64,000 nt of DNA, taken from assembly GCF_004366355.1 (NCBI RefSeq), contig NZ_SODV01000001.1, forward strand, positions 2,852,001 to 2,916,000. Reading direction: 5' to 3'. The notes below the pieces were generated by a model. The model saw only the letters and a list, made by a program, of their open reading frames with translations. It was not told the DNA's origin and searched no databases. A program made the position numbers and the translations under genes. This DNA is from Dinghuibacter silviterrae. GTDB lineage: Bacteria; Bacteroidota; Bacteroidia; Chitinophagales; Chitinophagaceae. Position 1 is the stretch's first letter, and each line of letters starts with the position of its first letter. Of the stretch, positions 1-8,460 are shown in pieces.

Positions 1-620
1 GTAACATTTTTTTTGTGGGGATTGGTTGTTGGGGGTTTCTTGAGCTTTATAAACGACAAGCCCCAGGTGGAATAAAGCTAATTTTTGCCATTTTATTTAC
101 TGGGATTACGCTAACCGGCTTGGGGTCGGCCTATTATCATTGGGCACCGGACAATGAGCGACTAATTTGGGATCGCATGCCGATGACGATTGTATTTATG
201 TCAGTTCTTGCCTTAACAGTAGCTGAATGGGTTGATCGAAAGACTGGAGTTTGGCTGGTGGTGCCTTTGGTAGCATTAGGTGTAGGGAGTGTTTTATACT
301 GGCATGTAACCGAGTTTTCTGGAAAAGGGGATTTACGGTTTTATTGGTGGGTTCAATTCTTTCCGATGATCTGTATACCGCTGATACTTATTCTATTTGG
401 ACATTCCGGGGGCTATCAAGGCCTGAGAAGCTTAGTTTGGGTGGTTATTTGGTATGGGGTAGCAAAGATACTTGAGTTTCTGGATGGCCCCATATTTACT
501 TGGACTACAGTAGTAAGTGGCCATACGCTGAAGCATTTGGCGGCGGCTGTCAGCACGGGTTATTTGGTGGGTATGTTCAGGGAGCGATATGCTGACAAAC
601 CTTCATTTCATACTAAATAA
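1..620 (+). CDS. Ceramidase-like (CREST superfamily) integral membrane protein, 5' truncated
   Basis: The reading frame is open back to the window edge, so the true N-terminus lies outside; the GTG at position 15 is probably internal. Seven or so hydrophobic segments are visible. The Ser/His/Asp pattern fits the alkaline ceramidase / CREST hydrolase superfamily: an SAYYHWAPD motif in the first third, an Asp in IWDRMPM, and a C-terminal GHTLKHLAAA with two histidines. Members of this superfamily are membrane-embedded zinc hydrolases acting on amide or lipid substrates. The substrate cannot be read from the sequence. The DNA is AT-richer than the chromosome further right. Confidence 0.6.
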   Translation, partial: NIFFVGIGCWGFLELYKRQAPGGIKLIFAILFTGITLTGLGSAYYHWAPDNERLIWDRMPMTIVFMSVLALTVAEWVDRKTGVWLVVPLVALGVGSVLYWHVTEFSGKGDLRFYWWVQFFPMICIPLILILFGHSGGYQGLRSLVWVVIWYGVAKILEFLDGPIFTWTTVVSGHTLKHLAAAVSTGYLVGMFRERYADKPSFHTK

Positions 621-887
621 GAATCACAAATGAAACATCTTAAGTAATGAGGAACGCCATAGCACTTGCATCTTGAGAACTATGTCAAAGCCCAAATTAT
701 ATCGGTCATATTCCGCAGAGCCATTTTATTTCTGGCGGTGTCGCCAATATGCTATCGACAAGCCCTATCGGATTTTCTTTATCAATCAAGACTCCCTTTT
801 AAGGCCCATTGCGAAACCTTAGATTATAAATGCTTCGATATCGAGCGGTAGAAGTATGTTTACACATATTAATCTAAAATATAATTT

Positions 888-2156
888 ATGAAAAAAATCA
901 ATTTGGTTGCGGTTACTGCTATTATTCTTGGAGGTTTGATCGCCGGTCTGATCTCATGTCACAAAAATGCTGGGGTATCTTCCGCTGCAAACCCTGGTGC
1001 TAAGATTGCGGAGGCAAAATCATTTTTTGATTCAAAGGTCTTCTCGCCTCCAATAACCGATAAAGAACAGCTCAGCGTGAACCCAAGGTTTGGCCTTGAC
1101 AAAAGACCGGTATGGAGTGCTGCCCGGGTAGTGCATATAAGTAGTGGTGATGCTGTCGTCGTTCCATTGAAGATTAAGCAGCAATTGAACATTAAGCGGG
1201 ATAATGGAACTACATCTTTGCCTATAAACAGCATAACATCCTTACTTATATATACTGATAGTTTGGATAAAAACCATGCGGAAGTGCTGACATGGATGCC
1301 CGATGACGTTTATTTGAAGTCACCAGGTGGAAAGTTCAGCGGATATATTAATATAGAGGACTGGTCAGGAGATTTTCTCAAAGGTTTTCATTATACTAGT
1401 GGAGTATCAGATCATAGTTATTATAGTTCAACGTCCGCAATGGATGAGGTGAGTAAGGTAACGACGCTCTCTCAGAATCAAACCGACGAATTTCCAGTTA
1501 CTGGCTGCTACTATGTGGATTGGTATGGGTGTACTCCCGATGCCGACGGGAATCTCTCTAATTGTCAATATTCATATACGCAGGAGGTATGCGATGACGG
1601 CGGCGGTTCTACAGGCACCACCGGAACGTCTGTTTCCTCGTCAGGTGACTATGTGTCTGTGACTGGACCTTCTGACGATGGGGGAGACGAAACAGCTACG
1701 GTCGTAACGGATGACTATGGGTACACTTGTCCAGCAAACTTTACATTTGTATCGGTTACCAGTAGTAACTTAACCCAAACAGCGGGATTGAACAATATTT
1801 ATTGCAATTTGGTCTATTGGGATCCGACTACCGGAATTTATGTCAAGGAAAAGGTTACAATTCCTTCCACGCTTTATTTTAATTTGCCGTACTACAGCTC
1901 AGGAGGTAAGTTGGTCTATTCGGCTTCGGATGCGGCGAAGATGGCAGCGGATGCACTCAATGCGGCAGAATATGATATGAGAAACAAATTCAAGGCAGCT
2001 CCAACGGAGACTGTATTGGATTTGGGTACCTATTGGGCACAACAGGCGAATGTTTATATGCAATCGTATTCGAGTGGTTATGGAACGGTGACTAGGACGC
2101 CGCCGAGCAATCCAGCGAATCCAGTTGTAACTCAAGCGTATTCAGCATGCGAATAA
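888..2156 (+). CDS. Predicted lipoprotein of unknown function
   Basis: The 422-residue product starts with a lysine-led hydrophobic segment and a lipobox ending LISC, with the lipidated Cys at residue 24, so it should be a membrane-anchored lipoprotein. The middle (roughly residues 200-260) is cysteine-bearing and then rich in Gly, Ser, Thr and Asp, like a flexible linker. I recognise no catalytic motif. The next gene starts inside its last codons in another frame, so the two are probably co-transcribed. The family is unknown to me; cell-surface location is inference from the signal. Confidence 0.7.
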   Translation: MKKINLVAVTAIILGGLIAGLISCHKNAGVSSAANPGAKIAEAKSFFDSKVFSPPITDKEQLSVNPRFGLDKRPVWSAARVVHISSGDAVVVPLKIKQQLNIKRDNGTTSLPINSITSLLIYTDSLDKNHAEVLTWMPDDVYLKSPGGKFSGYINIEDWSGDFLKGFHYTSGVSDHSYYSSTSAMDEVSKVTTLSQNQTDEFPVTGCYYVDWYGCTPDADGNLSNCQYSYTQEVCDDGGGSTGTTGTSVSSSGDYVSVTGPSDDGGDETATVVTDDYGYTCPANFTFVSVTSSNLTQTAGLNNIYCNLVYWDPTTGIYVKEKVTIPSTLYFNLPYYSSGGKLVYSASDAAKMAADALNAAEYDMRNKFKAAPTETVLDLGTYWAQQANVYMQSYSSGYGTVTRTPPSNPANPVVTQAYSACE

Positions 2157-2692
2157 GTGTTAAATTGTGGAGAATTCTTCTTTTGATGAGTTTTAGTAAT
2201 TCCTTTTTTGAGCTGGCGAGTGCTCAGAACCGAAAATTGGAAAGAATCCAGTGCATAGTTGTGTTTCCAAATATTAATGAAATTCCCCAGGATATTATTT
2301 TTTTCCCAACTTCTATTGATTCTACTAAAAGCCTAGAGGAAAATATCCAAGTCAGACTGGGCGAATCAGAAAAAATTGGGTTCATATTGTACTTTCAGTC
2401 TATTAGATGGTTGGAACCCAATTTAGAAAACATGTTGAATGAAATGGATTGCGTAGGGGGGGAGACACCAATGCCTTATTTGATGAATAATCCAGAATTT
2501 CGTCTAAAGGTTGGTGCAGGAATTGTTACGATGGATACGACTGTTTTAAGCGAATCGACACAAAAAGATTCTTTGCCAAGGAATTTCGACATCAAAGTTT
2601 TAAATACAAAGTACCACCTTAAAGTAATGGATACACCAATGTCTATGGGGATTCCAAAACTATTCGAGCCTATTTCGTTGAAAACAAAGTGA
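2147..2692 (+). CDS. Exported protein of unknown function
   Basis: This 181-residue protein overlaps the preceding lipoprotein gene by 10 bases. The first 27 residues form a signal peptide ending near ELASA-Q, so the mature protein is probably periplasmic or surface-exposed. No known domain is apparent. A good stem-loop with a T-run follows the stop, marking the end of this two-gene unit. Base composition is AT-rich compared with the sugar and arsenic regions. Confidence 0.6.
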   Translation: MRISVKLWRILLLMSFSNSFFELASAQNRKLERIQCIVVFPNINEIPQDIIFFPTSIDSTKSLEENIQVRLGESEKIGFILYFQSIRWLEPNLENMLNEMDCVGGETPMPYLMNNPEFRLKVGAGIVTMDTTVLSESTQKDSLPRNFDIKVLNTKYHLKVMDTPMSMGIPKLFEPISLKTK

Positions 2693-2719
2693 CATTTACC
2701 GATTTACTACTGTTGATGA

Positions 2720-2748
2720 GCGACCTGGAAGTATTCTAGGTCGCTTTT
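2720..2748 (+). terminator. Rho-independent terminator after the two exported-protein genes
   Basis: A 7-bp perfect stem (GCGACCT / AGGTCGC, 2720-2726 with 2738-2744) has an 11-base loop and is followed by TTTT. It lies 28 bases after the stop of the upstream gene. Confidence 0.75.
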
Positions 2749-3138
2749 CCCCTTGGGATACCCCTTTATATGAATATATAGCTTCCCAAAGATCCCCTTT
2801 GCTCCAAAACTTGTTCCGTCAATTCCTTAATTGATCCATTATTGCTCCGCATATCCTCCACCGTAAGAAAAATGTTAGTTTCGATACCTAATATTTATGA
2901 TCTTTTTAGATTGCCTATTAAAAAATTATTAATAAATTACTATAGATCACTAATATTTACTTGCGTTTAACCTCACTAACCCAAAATGTTCCGTTGTTCA
3001 GCCTTACCCATTTTTTTATGGCGCATTGGCGCCATGAAAAAGCAACGTCCTCGCAACCGGTCGCCGGCCTCGGTCATGCGAATTAGCTTCAACTCCCGTG
3101 TAATGCTATTAACTCACTACTACTTCCAATTTGGTAAC
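2749..3138. other. AT-rich non-coding stretch; likely left border zone of the integrated element
   Basis: No convincing gene is present. An open frame from 2986 runs into the HTH gene, but its first 51 codons look non-coding: the composition is poor and the segment contains an in-frame Met at 3139 that matches the start of the HTH domain protein. Positions 2880-2985 are strongly AT-rich. I searched by eye for a copy of the tRNA-Ser 3' end that would mark the left attachment site and found none. Confidence 0.4.
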
Positions 3139-3348
3139 ATGAAAAAGAATGAGAATTCGATTGTATCAGAGGATGTTAAGTCATATAATCTAAAAGGACT
3201 AGCAGAGCTTTATGAGGTTAGCCCCAAGACAATGACACGTTGGCTTATTCCTCATAAAAAAAGTATCGGAAAGAGAACAGGTTATCTTTATACCCCTCGT
3301 CAGGTCCGCGTGATATTTGAAAAATTAGGTGATCCACCTAATTCTTGA
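3139..3348 (+). CDS. Small helix-turn-helix protein (paralogue of the one at 4212)
   Basis: The product is 69 residues if started at the ATG at 3139; a longer in-frame start at 2986 adds an unconvincing basic N-terminus. The core reads as a short MerR/excisionase-like winged helix: residues in YNLKGLAELYEVSPKTMTRW followed by a wing and a RQVRVIFEKLG helix. It aligns by eye with the protein at 4212 (YRLSDLCVIYEV..RTMRRW and AAQVKRIVRLLG). Likely a DNA-binding regulator or excisionase-like factor of the element. Function is inferred from the fold only. Confidence 0.6.
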   Translation: MKKNENSIVSEDVKSYNLKGLAELYEVSPKTMTRWLIPHKKSIGKRTGYLYTPRQVRVIFEKLGDPPNS

Positions 3349-3366
3349 TGAGTCAATTGGTTTCTA

Positions 3367-3400
3367 AGCGGGCAGTTTTGCACAAATAGAACTGCCCGCT
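3367..3400. repeat. Perfect 11-bp inverted repeat after the HTH gene
   Basis: AGCGGGCAGTT (3367-3377) is repeated inverted at 3390-3400 with a 12-base spacer. Neither strand has a T-run after it, so it is not a typical intrinsic terminator. It could be an operator, a transcript-end hairpin or part of an attachment or recombination region. Confidence 0.6.
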
Positions 3401-3512
3401 AAACGCCGTCGCGGTTGCATTAGACGAAGATAGTTAGCCCAATTATATTCATTTCTATGAGCGGAACCCTTGCTAGATAAGGAACTAACAAAAAGGAATA
3501 GTGTCTTTTCAT

Positions 3513-3542
3513 GCATTTTCAGGCATATTTGGACATTTTTAA
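3513..3542. repeat. Three phased 10-bp direct repeats upstream of the element operon
   Basis: Three consecutive units GCATTTTCAG, GCATATTTGG and ACATTTTTAA place CAT exactly 10 bases apart (3514, 3524, 3534), about one helical turn. They sit between the HTH gene and the probable promoter of the main operon. Such phased repeats usually bind a protein cooperatively or give bent DNA; the small HTH proteins nearby are possible ligands. This is inference. Confidence 0.45.
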
Positions 3543-3579
3543 GGAATTGTAATCCCAATAGGTCGCAATACCCTCCAAG

Positions 3580-3613
3580 TTGGACAGTGCGTTTTGGAGC
3601 CGTCGTAGGTTTG
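3580..3613 (+). promoter_or_regulatory. Candidate Bacteroidota promoter for the element operon
   Basis: A TTG at 3580-3582 and an exact TAnnTTTG match (TAGGTTTG, 3606-3613) are separated by 23 bases, at the long end of the spacing known for Bacteroidota primary-sigma promoters. Transcription would begin near 3620, about 30 bases before the ATG at 3651. Confidence 0.5.
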
Positions 3614-3650
3614 TGTTCTCAAGCAAAAAGAACAACAAAACCGAGACCCC

Positions 3651-4208
3651 ATGACACAACGAAAGAAAACCACCTATGCCTTGAAACCCCTGCTTAGAGC
3701 AATAAAAGGCATGGGTAAGGATCGTTCCGAACTCGAAAGGCTGTCAGAAGCAGCCTGGACTTTTACCCACTGCGTGCTTTGGAATGACGTGCAATTCTCC
3801 AGTAAAGAAATCCGCGCAGCGCAGCGAAAGATCGATGAATTCCTGCAACTGTCAAAGACTCCCCGCCAGTCCTTCCAGTCCTTTTGCCAACGTATCGTTT
3901 TGGCGCGTTTCCACATGCTCTACTCTTGCCGTGAATCTTTGCCGCTACCGTCTGCATGGCTGGACAGGGCCAATGTGGAGGGTTTTGGCGGGACCAAACA
4001 GCCGTATGCAGAAATAAAGGCGCTGCGGGAATCGCTGCCCGGTTATCAGCGTGAACTGAAGGCGCTTGGCGAAGCTGTTCTGGAGTTTAGCGAGGACCCA
4101 ATAGGAAGGAACTACCGCTATTGGAGCAGCTATTTCAAGGATAAGCACGAGGGCGATTACCTCCGTCTGTTCCAGAGTTTCGCCATTACTCACCTTTATA
4201 CTGCCTGA
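3651..4208 (+). CDS. Hypothetical protein at the head of the element operon
   Basis: This 185-residue, mostly helical, charged protein has no signal peptide or membrane segment. I do not recognise a family. It lies between two paralogous small HTH genes (3139 and 4212) and ends three bases before the second, so it is probably co-expressed with it. Early position next to regulators suggests a control, replication-initiation or establishment role, but nothing in the sequence proves this. Confidence 0.5.
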   Translation: MTQRKKTTYALKPLLRAIKGMGKDRSELERLSEAAWTFTHCVLWNDVQFSSKEIRAAQRKIDEFLQLSKTPRQSFQSFCQRIVLARFHMLYSCRESLPLPSAWLDRANVEGFGGTKQPYAEIKALRESLPGYQRELKALGEAVLEFSEDPIGRNYRYWSSYFKDKHEGDYLRLFQSFAITHLYTA

Positions 4209-4211
4209 GCT

Positions 4212-4445
4212 GTGGCAGTTCGTAAACCCAAACGCTATTTTACCGACAAAGGGCGTTTGATTGTAAAGCCTTACCGGCTCTCAGACTTATGTGTTATCTA
4301 CGAGGTGGGTTACCGGACCATGCGTAGATGGATCGAGTGCAGGGCGTGTGAGATAGGAGAAAAGGATGGGTATTACTTTAATGCTGCCCAGGTTAAGCGT
4401 ATAGTTAGACTTTTGGGCATCCCTCATGCGTCGAATCACTTCTAA
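4212..4445 (+). CDS. Small helix-turn-helix protein, GTG start
   Basis: The 77-residue product begins at GTG, three bases after the upstream stop. Residues 22-42 (RLSDLCVIYEVGYRTMRRW) form a helix-turn-helix, followed by a basic wing and a C-terminal helix (AAQVKRIVRLLG). It is a paralogue of the protein encoded at 3139 with the same length of core and the same conserved Tyr, Arg-Trp and hydrophobic pattern. Likely a DNA-binding regulator of the element. Confidence 0.6.
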   Translation: MAVRKPKRYFTDKGRLIVKPYRLSDLCVIYEVGYRTMRRWIECRACEIGEKDGYYFNAAQVKRIVRLLGIPHASNHF

Positions 4446-4453
4446 CTCCGTAT

Positions 4454-4645
4454 ATGAAAACAGATCAATTCTCCCTGGACAGCCTTTCGTCCAATGTCTT
4501 TCTGACCGGCTTTATTCTGCTTGCCAATGTGAATATTTCGGACATCGCAGAATACGCTATAAAGGCGGTAATCGGTGGTGGTATCTGGCTGGGTTACAAG
4601 GTGGCTGCCGGTTACATCGAGAAAAAAAGGGGGCGGAAGTTATGA
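4454..4645 (+). CDS. Small membrane protein
   Basis: A 63-residue protein with a hydrophobic stretch at about residues 14-28 and an amphipathic/hydrophobic one at 33-52, ending in a cluster of Lys and Arg. It overlaps the next gene by 4 bases (ATGA type coupling). It is the first of a series of small membrane-anchored proteins in this element. No family is recognised. Confidence 0.5.
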   Translation: MKTDQFSLDSLSSNVFLTGFILLANVNISDIAEYAIKAVIGGGIWLGYKVAAGYIEKKRGRKL

Positions 4646-5118
4646 ACGCCACCGGAAAAATAGCGCTTGTAGCGGCCGGTGGCGGGGTGATCGTGTACCT
4701 CGTGGCAAGTAAGCTCAGCCGGATGAAGACAAACCTCATTGTGACGCCTGTGGTCACGGTATCCTCATTCGGCCTGACGGGCTTGGTGCTTCGAGCCGAC
4801 GTAAGTATTAAGAATCCGAGTACGGGCAGTTTTAAGATGCGGTTTCCATTTGTATCCTTATACTACAAGGGCACCCTGCTAGGTAGCTCCAATCTTGTTA
4901 GCCAAGACATTTCGGTGGACGCTTTTGGAGAAGCGAACATTCAAAAAATCCTGATAGAAATTCCTATTTCCGGGGTTTTGAATGTTGCTTCGGGTCTCAT
5001 CGACGCCATACAGAACAAGCTGCCGGTGAAGATCACGATAAAAGTGTCTACCCTGATAGACCTGGGTTTTACAAAGGTCAACTATGACGATATCCAGGAG
5101 ATTTCCCTAAAGAGCTAG
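4642..5118 (+). CDS. Membrane-anchored LEA14/WHy-like β-domain protein
   Basis: Starting at the ATG at 4642, which overlaps the upstream stop, gives 158 residues. A longer frame from 4426 reads through unrelated sequence and is not used. Residues 5-25 form a single membrane segment. The rest looks like an LEA-2/WHy-type β-sandwich: SIKNPSTGSFKMRFP followed by a YYKGTLLGSS turn and an IEIPISGV strand, the pattern seen in proteins built around a conserved NP motif. Such domains are often membrane-attached. In this element it could be a structural or membrane-associated virion component (inference). Confidence 0.5.
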   Translation: MNATGKIALVAAGGGVIVYLVASKLSRMKTNLIVTPVVTVSSFGLTGLVLRADVSIKNPSTGSFKMRFPFVSLYYKGTLLGSSNLVSQDISVDAFGEANIQKILIEIPISGVLNVASGLIDAIQNKLPVKITIKVSTLIDLGFTKVNYDDIQEISLKS

Positions 5119-5141
5119 AATGACGCGATAACCCGTACTCT

Positions 5142-6872
5142 ATGGAAGCAAATCGTAGGAGAATTGCAACCGGCAACTATTTTGATCAGTTTTTGCCGAC
5201 AGCCAGCGGTGGTGTACAAACCATAAAAGAAAATGCCTCCCTGAAGGATACAATAGACTTTATTCCCAAGGTTGTTCGTAGTTGTATGAGGCATACAAAG
5301 GACCTGTCGGTTCGACTAAAAGGTAAAAGTCTTCGGGAGACCTGTTCAAATATCTGGCATTTTGTTTACCGTCATATACAGTATAAAAAGGACCAGCCAG
5401 GATATGAACAGATCCGCAGCCCCGCCAGATCGTGGCTTGATCGAAGGCGGGGAGTGGATTGTGATTGCTATTCCGTATTCATTTCTACGGTCCTGGCTAA
5501 CATGGATATTCCCCATGTTTTTCGCATCACCAAGTATAAAGCGGATCATTTCCAGCATATCTACCCGGTGGTGATCACGGAAAACGGGGAAATCATCCTG
5601 GATTGTGTGACCGATGACTTCGATTACGAAGTCCCTTATTCAGAAAAAAAAGACTTTCCAATGGACTTACAGTTTTTGAACGGTCCCGGTGACGACGGCC
5701 GGGTCGACGGAGCGATCATGTCCCCCGTCCGTTTTGGGGAAGACCTGGGGGACCTCGGTAAGATCAAACTCAAAGGGCTCCTCAATAAGCTCAACAAGTT
5801 TAACCCGGCCACGATCTTACTCCGCAATGGTCTTTTAGCGTCCATGAAACTGAATCTTGGCGGCGTGGCCGGCAAGCTCCGCTGGAGCTACCTTACCCCC
5901 GCCCAGGCGGCGAGTCACAAAGTCAGTGCTCAGAAGCTGGCCCAATTGGTCTCAGTCCGCAAAACCCTGGAAAGCATCTTCTACGGAGCGGGTGGAAAGC
6001 TGAACAACCTGAAAAAGGCCATCCTCAAAGGAAAAGGCAACAAGGACAAGGCGGTGGTGGCTGGGCTGGGTAGTCTTGATTTTTCGGAAATCGACGCCAT
6101 GGGCGAGACTACCCCCCTGGAACAATTGCTAGGCCCCGAGATATATAACAGCGAGAACGAGCGGACATTCCAAGGGTTGGCTGGATTCGGCGCATTGGGC
6201 GAGCCGGTTACGATTGCTTCTATTTCCGCTGCTGCAGCGGTCATTGCCAAGCTGGTCGCTGCGCTTAAAAAGGTCGGGGGCATTTTTTCTGGTGGCAAAA
6301 AGGAAGACGACTCGACCGCCGCTGCGACAAGCAGCGATACGACGGATCCCAGCGCCGTTCCGGATTCTTCCGGGGGGGCATCCACTTCTCCCAGTTCCAC
6401 ACCTGCTACTCCTGCCTTTCTTCAAGCCAAATTGGCCGCGAAAAAGGCAAACATGGTACTTCCGGCATCGGCTATCACCTCGGACAATACCCCCGATAAT
6501 TCGGCGCCCGATCCGGTAACTGACTCATCACCTTCTGGTTCCAATCCAACAGGGAGTGAAGATGCTGCGTCCACGTCCGACGCCAGCAGCGACGTCCCGA
6601 TAACGACCCCTGTAGTCCAAGCGGCCAAACTCCCGGGCATGATCGGCAGCGGAAGCCCTACACCGCCCGCCCAAACGGGTTTCTGGCAAAAAAATAAACG
6701 CTGGTTAAAGCCGGTAGCGATCGGGGCGGGCGGAATTGTTGTGTTGGCCGTGGGTTACCACCTTCTTAAAGGGCGCACAAAGACAACGCCGCTTTCCGGC
6801 GGACCCACCAAACCCAGGAACCATCACCGCAAAAAGAAACACCCCCCAAAAAAGGCGGTTGCACTGATATAG
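5142..6872 (+). CDS. Transglutaminase-like membrane-anchored protein
   Basis: The 576-residue protein has an N-terminal papain-like transglutaminase core at about residues 60-165. The triad is visible as Cys107 in GVDCDCYS, His139 in HFQHIYPV and Asp154 in ILDCVTDD. Residues 180-330 are basic and helical, residues 345-375 are Ala-rich and amphipathic, and about 380-510 is a Ser/Thr/Pro/Ala linker. A single membrane segment (523-545) is followed by a Lys/His-rich tail. The fold can be a peptidase or an amide-forming crosslinker. In this operon a virion-assembly, crosslinking or entry role is plausible but unproven. Confidence 0.6.
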   Translation: MEANRRRIATGNYFDQFLPTASGGVQTIKENASLKDTIDFIPKVVRSCMRHTKDLSVRLKGKSLRETCSNIWHFVYRHIQYKKDQPGYEQIRSPARSWLDRRRGVDCDCYSVFISTVLANMDIPHVFRITKYKADHFQHIYPVVITENGEIILDCVTDDFDYEVPYSEKKDFPMDLQFLNGPGDDGRVDGAIMSPVRFGEDLGDLGKIKLKGLLNKLNKFNPATILLRNGLLASMKLNLGGVAGKLRWSYLTPAQAASHKVSAQKLAQLVSVRKTLESIFYGAGGKLNNLKKAILKGKGNKDKAVVAGLGSLDFSEIDAMGETTPLEQLLGPEIYNSENERTFQGLAGFGALGEPVTIASISAAAAVIAKLVAALKKVGGIFSGGKKEDDSTAAATSSDTTDPSAVPDSSGGASTSPSSTPATPAFLQAKLAAKKANMVLPASAITSDNTPDNSAPDPVTDSSPSGSNPTGSEDAASTSDASSDVPITTPVVQAAKLPGMIGSGSPTPPAQTGFWQKNKRWLKPVAIGAGGIVVLAVGYHLLKGRTKTTPLSGGPTKPRNHHRKKKHPPKKAVALI

Positions 6873-6907
6873 CCCGCTGTCATCCTCAAACCGATAAAAA
6901 ATTTTGT

Positions 6908-7624
6908 ATGTCTAAAAAAAGATCGAATACCCGAAAGCGGGGTGGCAAAGGGCAAAGGAAGCTCCATCATCATCACCACGCCCTTCACGGAACCTACGCT
7001 GCCCATCCTACCCACGACCGTTTGATCCATACTGCCGTAGAGACGGGTAAGGATATTCTAGGAGTCATTGTAGGCGGAGTTGTGGGCGCGGCCATTGGCA
7101 AGTCGTCGCTACTCGTGGGCATCGCGGTCACCGGCGTCGGCCACTATGTGGGAAACAGGTTAGTTCAGGTGCTGGGCACGGGCATGATGGCGTCGAACGG
7201 TTTTCAGGGCGGCACCAGCGGGACGAACGGGCTTGGAGGGACCGATACTATGAAGGATCGCCTGACGGCATACCAGCATTCCTTTTCGGAGAAATTTTAC
7301 CTCGATAAGTTCCTAAAAAAGAAACCTGTTGCCCTTCCGGCTGCGGCGGGTAGTACCTCGGGTTTCGGAGACGTCCAGTATTTCACCTATCCCGATGCCC
7401 TCACGGGGGACCTTGCAGCCTTGAACGACATCGAAAACCAACTTGCGGAAAGCGCCCTGACATTCCAGGGAGGACAGGCAGCGGGCGATTTACCGGAGAT
7501 GTCCGACACTTTCCCTGAAATCGCCTCTCCGTCCGATGGGTCGGAGGACTTCGGTGATCCGGACCAGCCGGTGGGCGAGATGGAGGACCAACTTGTAGGT
7601 GAGGTGGAGGACCCGTTATATTAA
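6908..7624 (+). CDS. Small protein with basic His-rich N-terminus and glycine-rich membrane segment
   Basis: Of 238 residues, the first 20 are Lys/Arg-rich and followed by five consecutive histidines. Residues about 48-85 are Gly/Val/Ala/Ile-rich (DILGVIVGGVVGAAIGKSS), typical of a membrane-inserting helical hairpin. The C-terminal 90 residues are acidic (many Asp and Glu). A basic head plus membrane hairpin would suit a minor capsid or membrane protein that touches nucleic acid. No known family is recognised. Confidence 0.45.
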   Translation: MSKKRSNTRKRGGKGQRKLHHHHHALHGTYAAHPTHDRLIHTAVETGKDILGVIVGGVVGAAIGKSSLLVGIAVTGVGHYVGNRLVQVLGTGMMASNGFQGGTSGTNGLGGTDTMKDRLTAYQHSFSEKFYLDKFLKKKPVALPAAAGSTSGFGDVQYFTYPDALTGDLAALNDIENQLAESALTFQGGQAAGDLPEMSDTFPEIASPSDGSEDFGDPDQPVGEMEDQLVGEVEDPLY

Positions 7625-7667
7625 ACCTGTCTAGCCTAACCCCTATTTAAATTAAAAAACGTACACT

Positions 7668-8387
7668 ATGTTGGGAATACTTGGAGCCGCCGACGAATAC
7701 AACAACGCCGGTGCGCTCATTGGCCTGGATGCAACCGACAATGCCGAGTTGCTGGGCGCGCTGCGCAAGATGAACCCCATCCAGCGGCAGCGAACCATCA
7801 ATAAACTTTCCAATACGGGCCACCCCAGCCGGGGATCCCGTTCGGAAATGGAGAAACACTTTTCGGAATTGCCCCAATATATAAAGGATGGGTTGTCAAA
7901 GGGTGATCTTCGCCTTGCCGACACGGTCATCTATTCCATAAAACTGGCCAACTCGAAGACAGTAAAGATGTTCGAGACTCAGGACGACCGCCAGATCGGG
8001 CTTAGGAACATTTCCAATGCCAAACTGCCAAAGAACCAGGCGCTCCTGGTCAGTGGGGTGATTCTTCTGGCGGGCGTATCGGTGGACCAGACCCCGGACA
8101 ATATCATGTCCACGAATTTCGCTGCGTTGGAAAACATACCCGCGCTGGCCACAGGAGAAACAGACCTGAAGGCAAATAAAAAGCAGATTTTCCCGGAAAC
8201 GAGCAACGCCGTTTTCAAGACAACCAACTTCCACAGTGTCCCCCTGGGATACTACAAGCTGGCAAACCCCCGGCTGATCCTCGACGACATCCTGATCGAA
8301 CTAACGGTACAGCTTGGTACGGTAAACGGGATAGCAGCGAACACCTACCTGTACGCCGGGCTGCACGGTACCATCACCACCCCCTAG
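7668..8387 (+). CDS. Candidate major structural (capsid) protein
   Basis: The 239-residue protein has a helical N-terminal part (about 1-75) and a long β-rich remainder with alternating hydrophobics, Asn and Gly turns, and no signal peptide or membrane segment. It opens a run of four β-rich proteins, has a longer leader gap than its neighbours, and lies centrally in the operon where icosahedral tailless viruses keep capsid genes. Double-jelly-roll capsid proteins are usually somewhat longer. I see no sequence motif that identifies the family, so the call rests on context and predicted fold character. Confidence 0.4.
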   Translation: MLGILGAADEYNNAGALIGLDATDNAELLGALRKMNPIQRQRTINKLSNTGHPSRGSRSEMEKHFSELPQYIKDGLSKGDLRLADTVIYSIKLANSKTVKMFETQDDRQIGLRNISNAKLPKNQALLVSGVILLAGVSVDQTPDNIMSTNFAALENIPALATGETDLKANKKQIFPETSNAVFKTTNFHSVPLGYYKLANPRLILDDILIELTVQLGTVNGIAANTYLYAGLHGTITTP

Positions 8388-8460
8388 GCTGGGATTTTTG
8401 TTTATATATAAGGGCGGGCTGGCCCCGTAAGGCCTCCCGTCTCTTTTAAAAATCACGGCG

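Noticed and set aside
666-851. 61-residue open frame between the ceramidase-like gene and the lipoprotein gene
   Set aside because: No domain, signal or conserved context; composition looks like AT-rich non-coding DNA.
2986-3138. Longer N-terminus for the first HTH gene
   Set aside because: The extra 51 residues have no resemblance to the paralogue at 4212 and the internal ATG at 3139 matches its start position better.
2700-3140. Left attachment site as a copy of the tRNA-Ser 3' end
   Set aside because: No match to the tRNA 3' sequence or its complement was seen in the left region; the crossover may share only a very short core.
3367-3400. Intrinsic terminator after the first HTH gene
   Set aside because: The stem is perfect but has no T-run on either strand; kept only as an inverted repeat.
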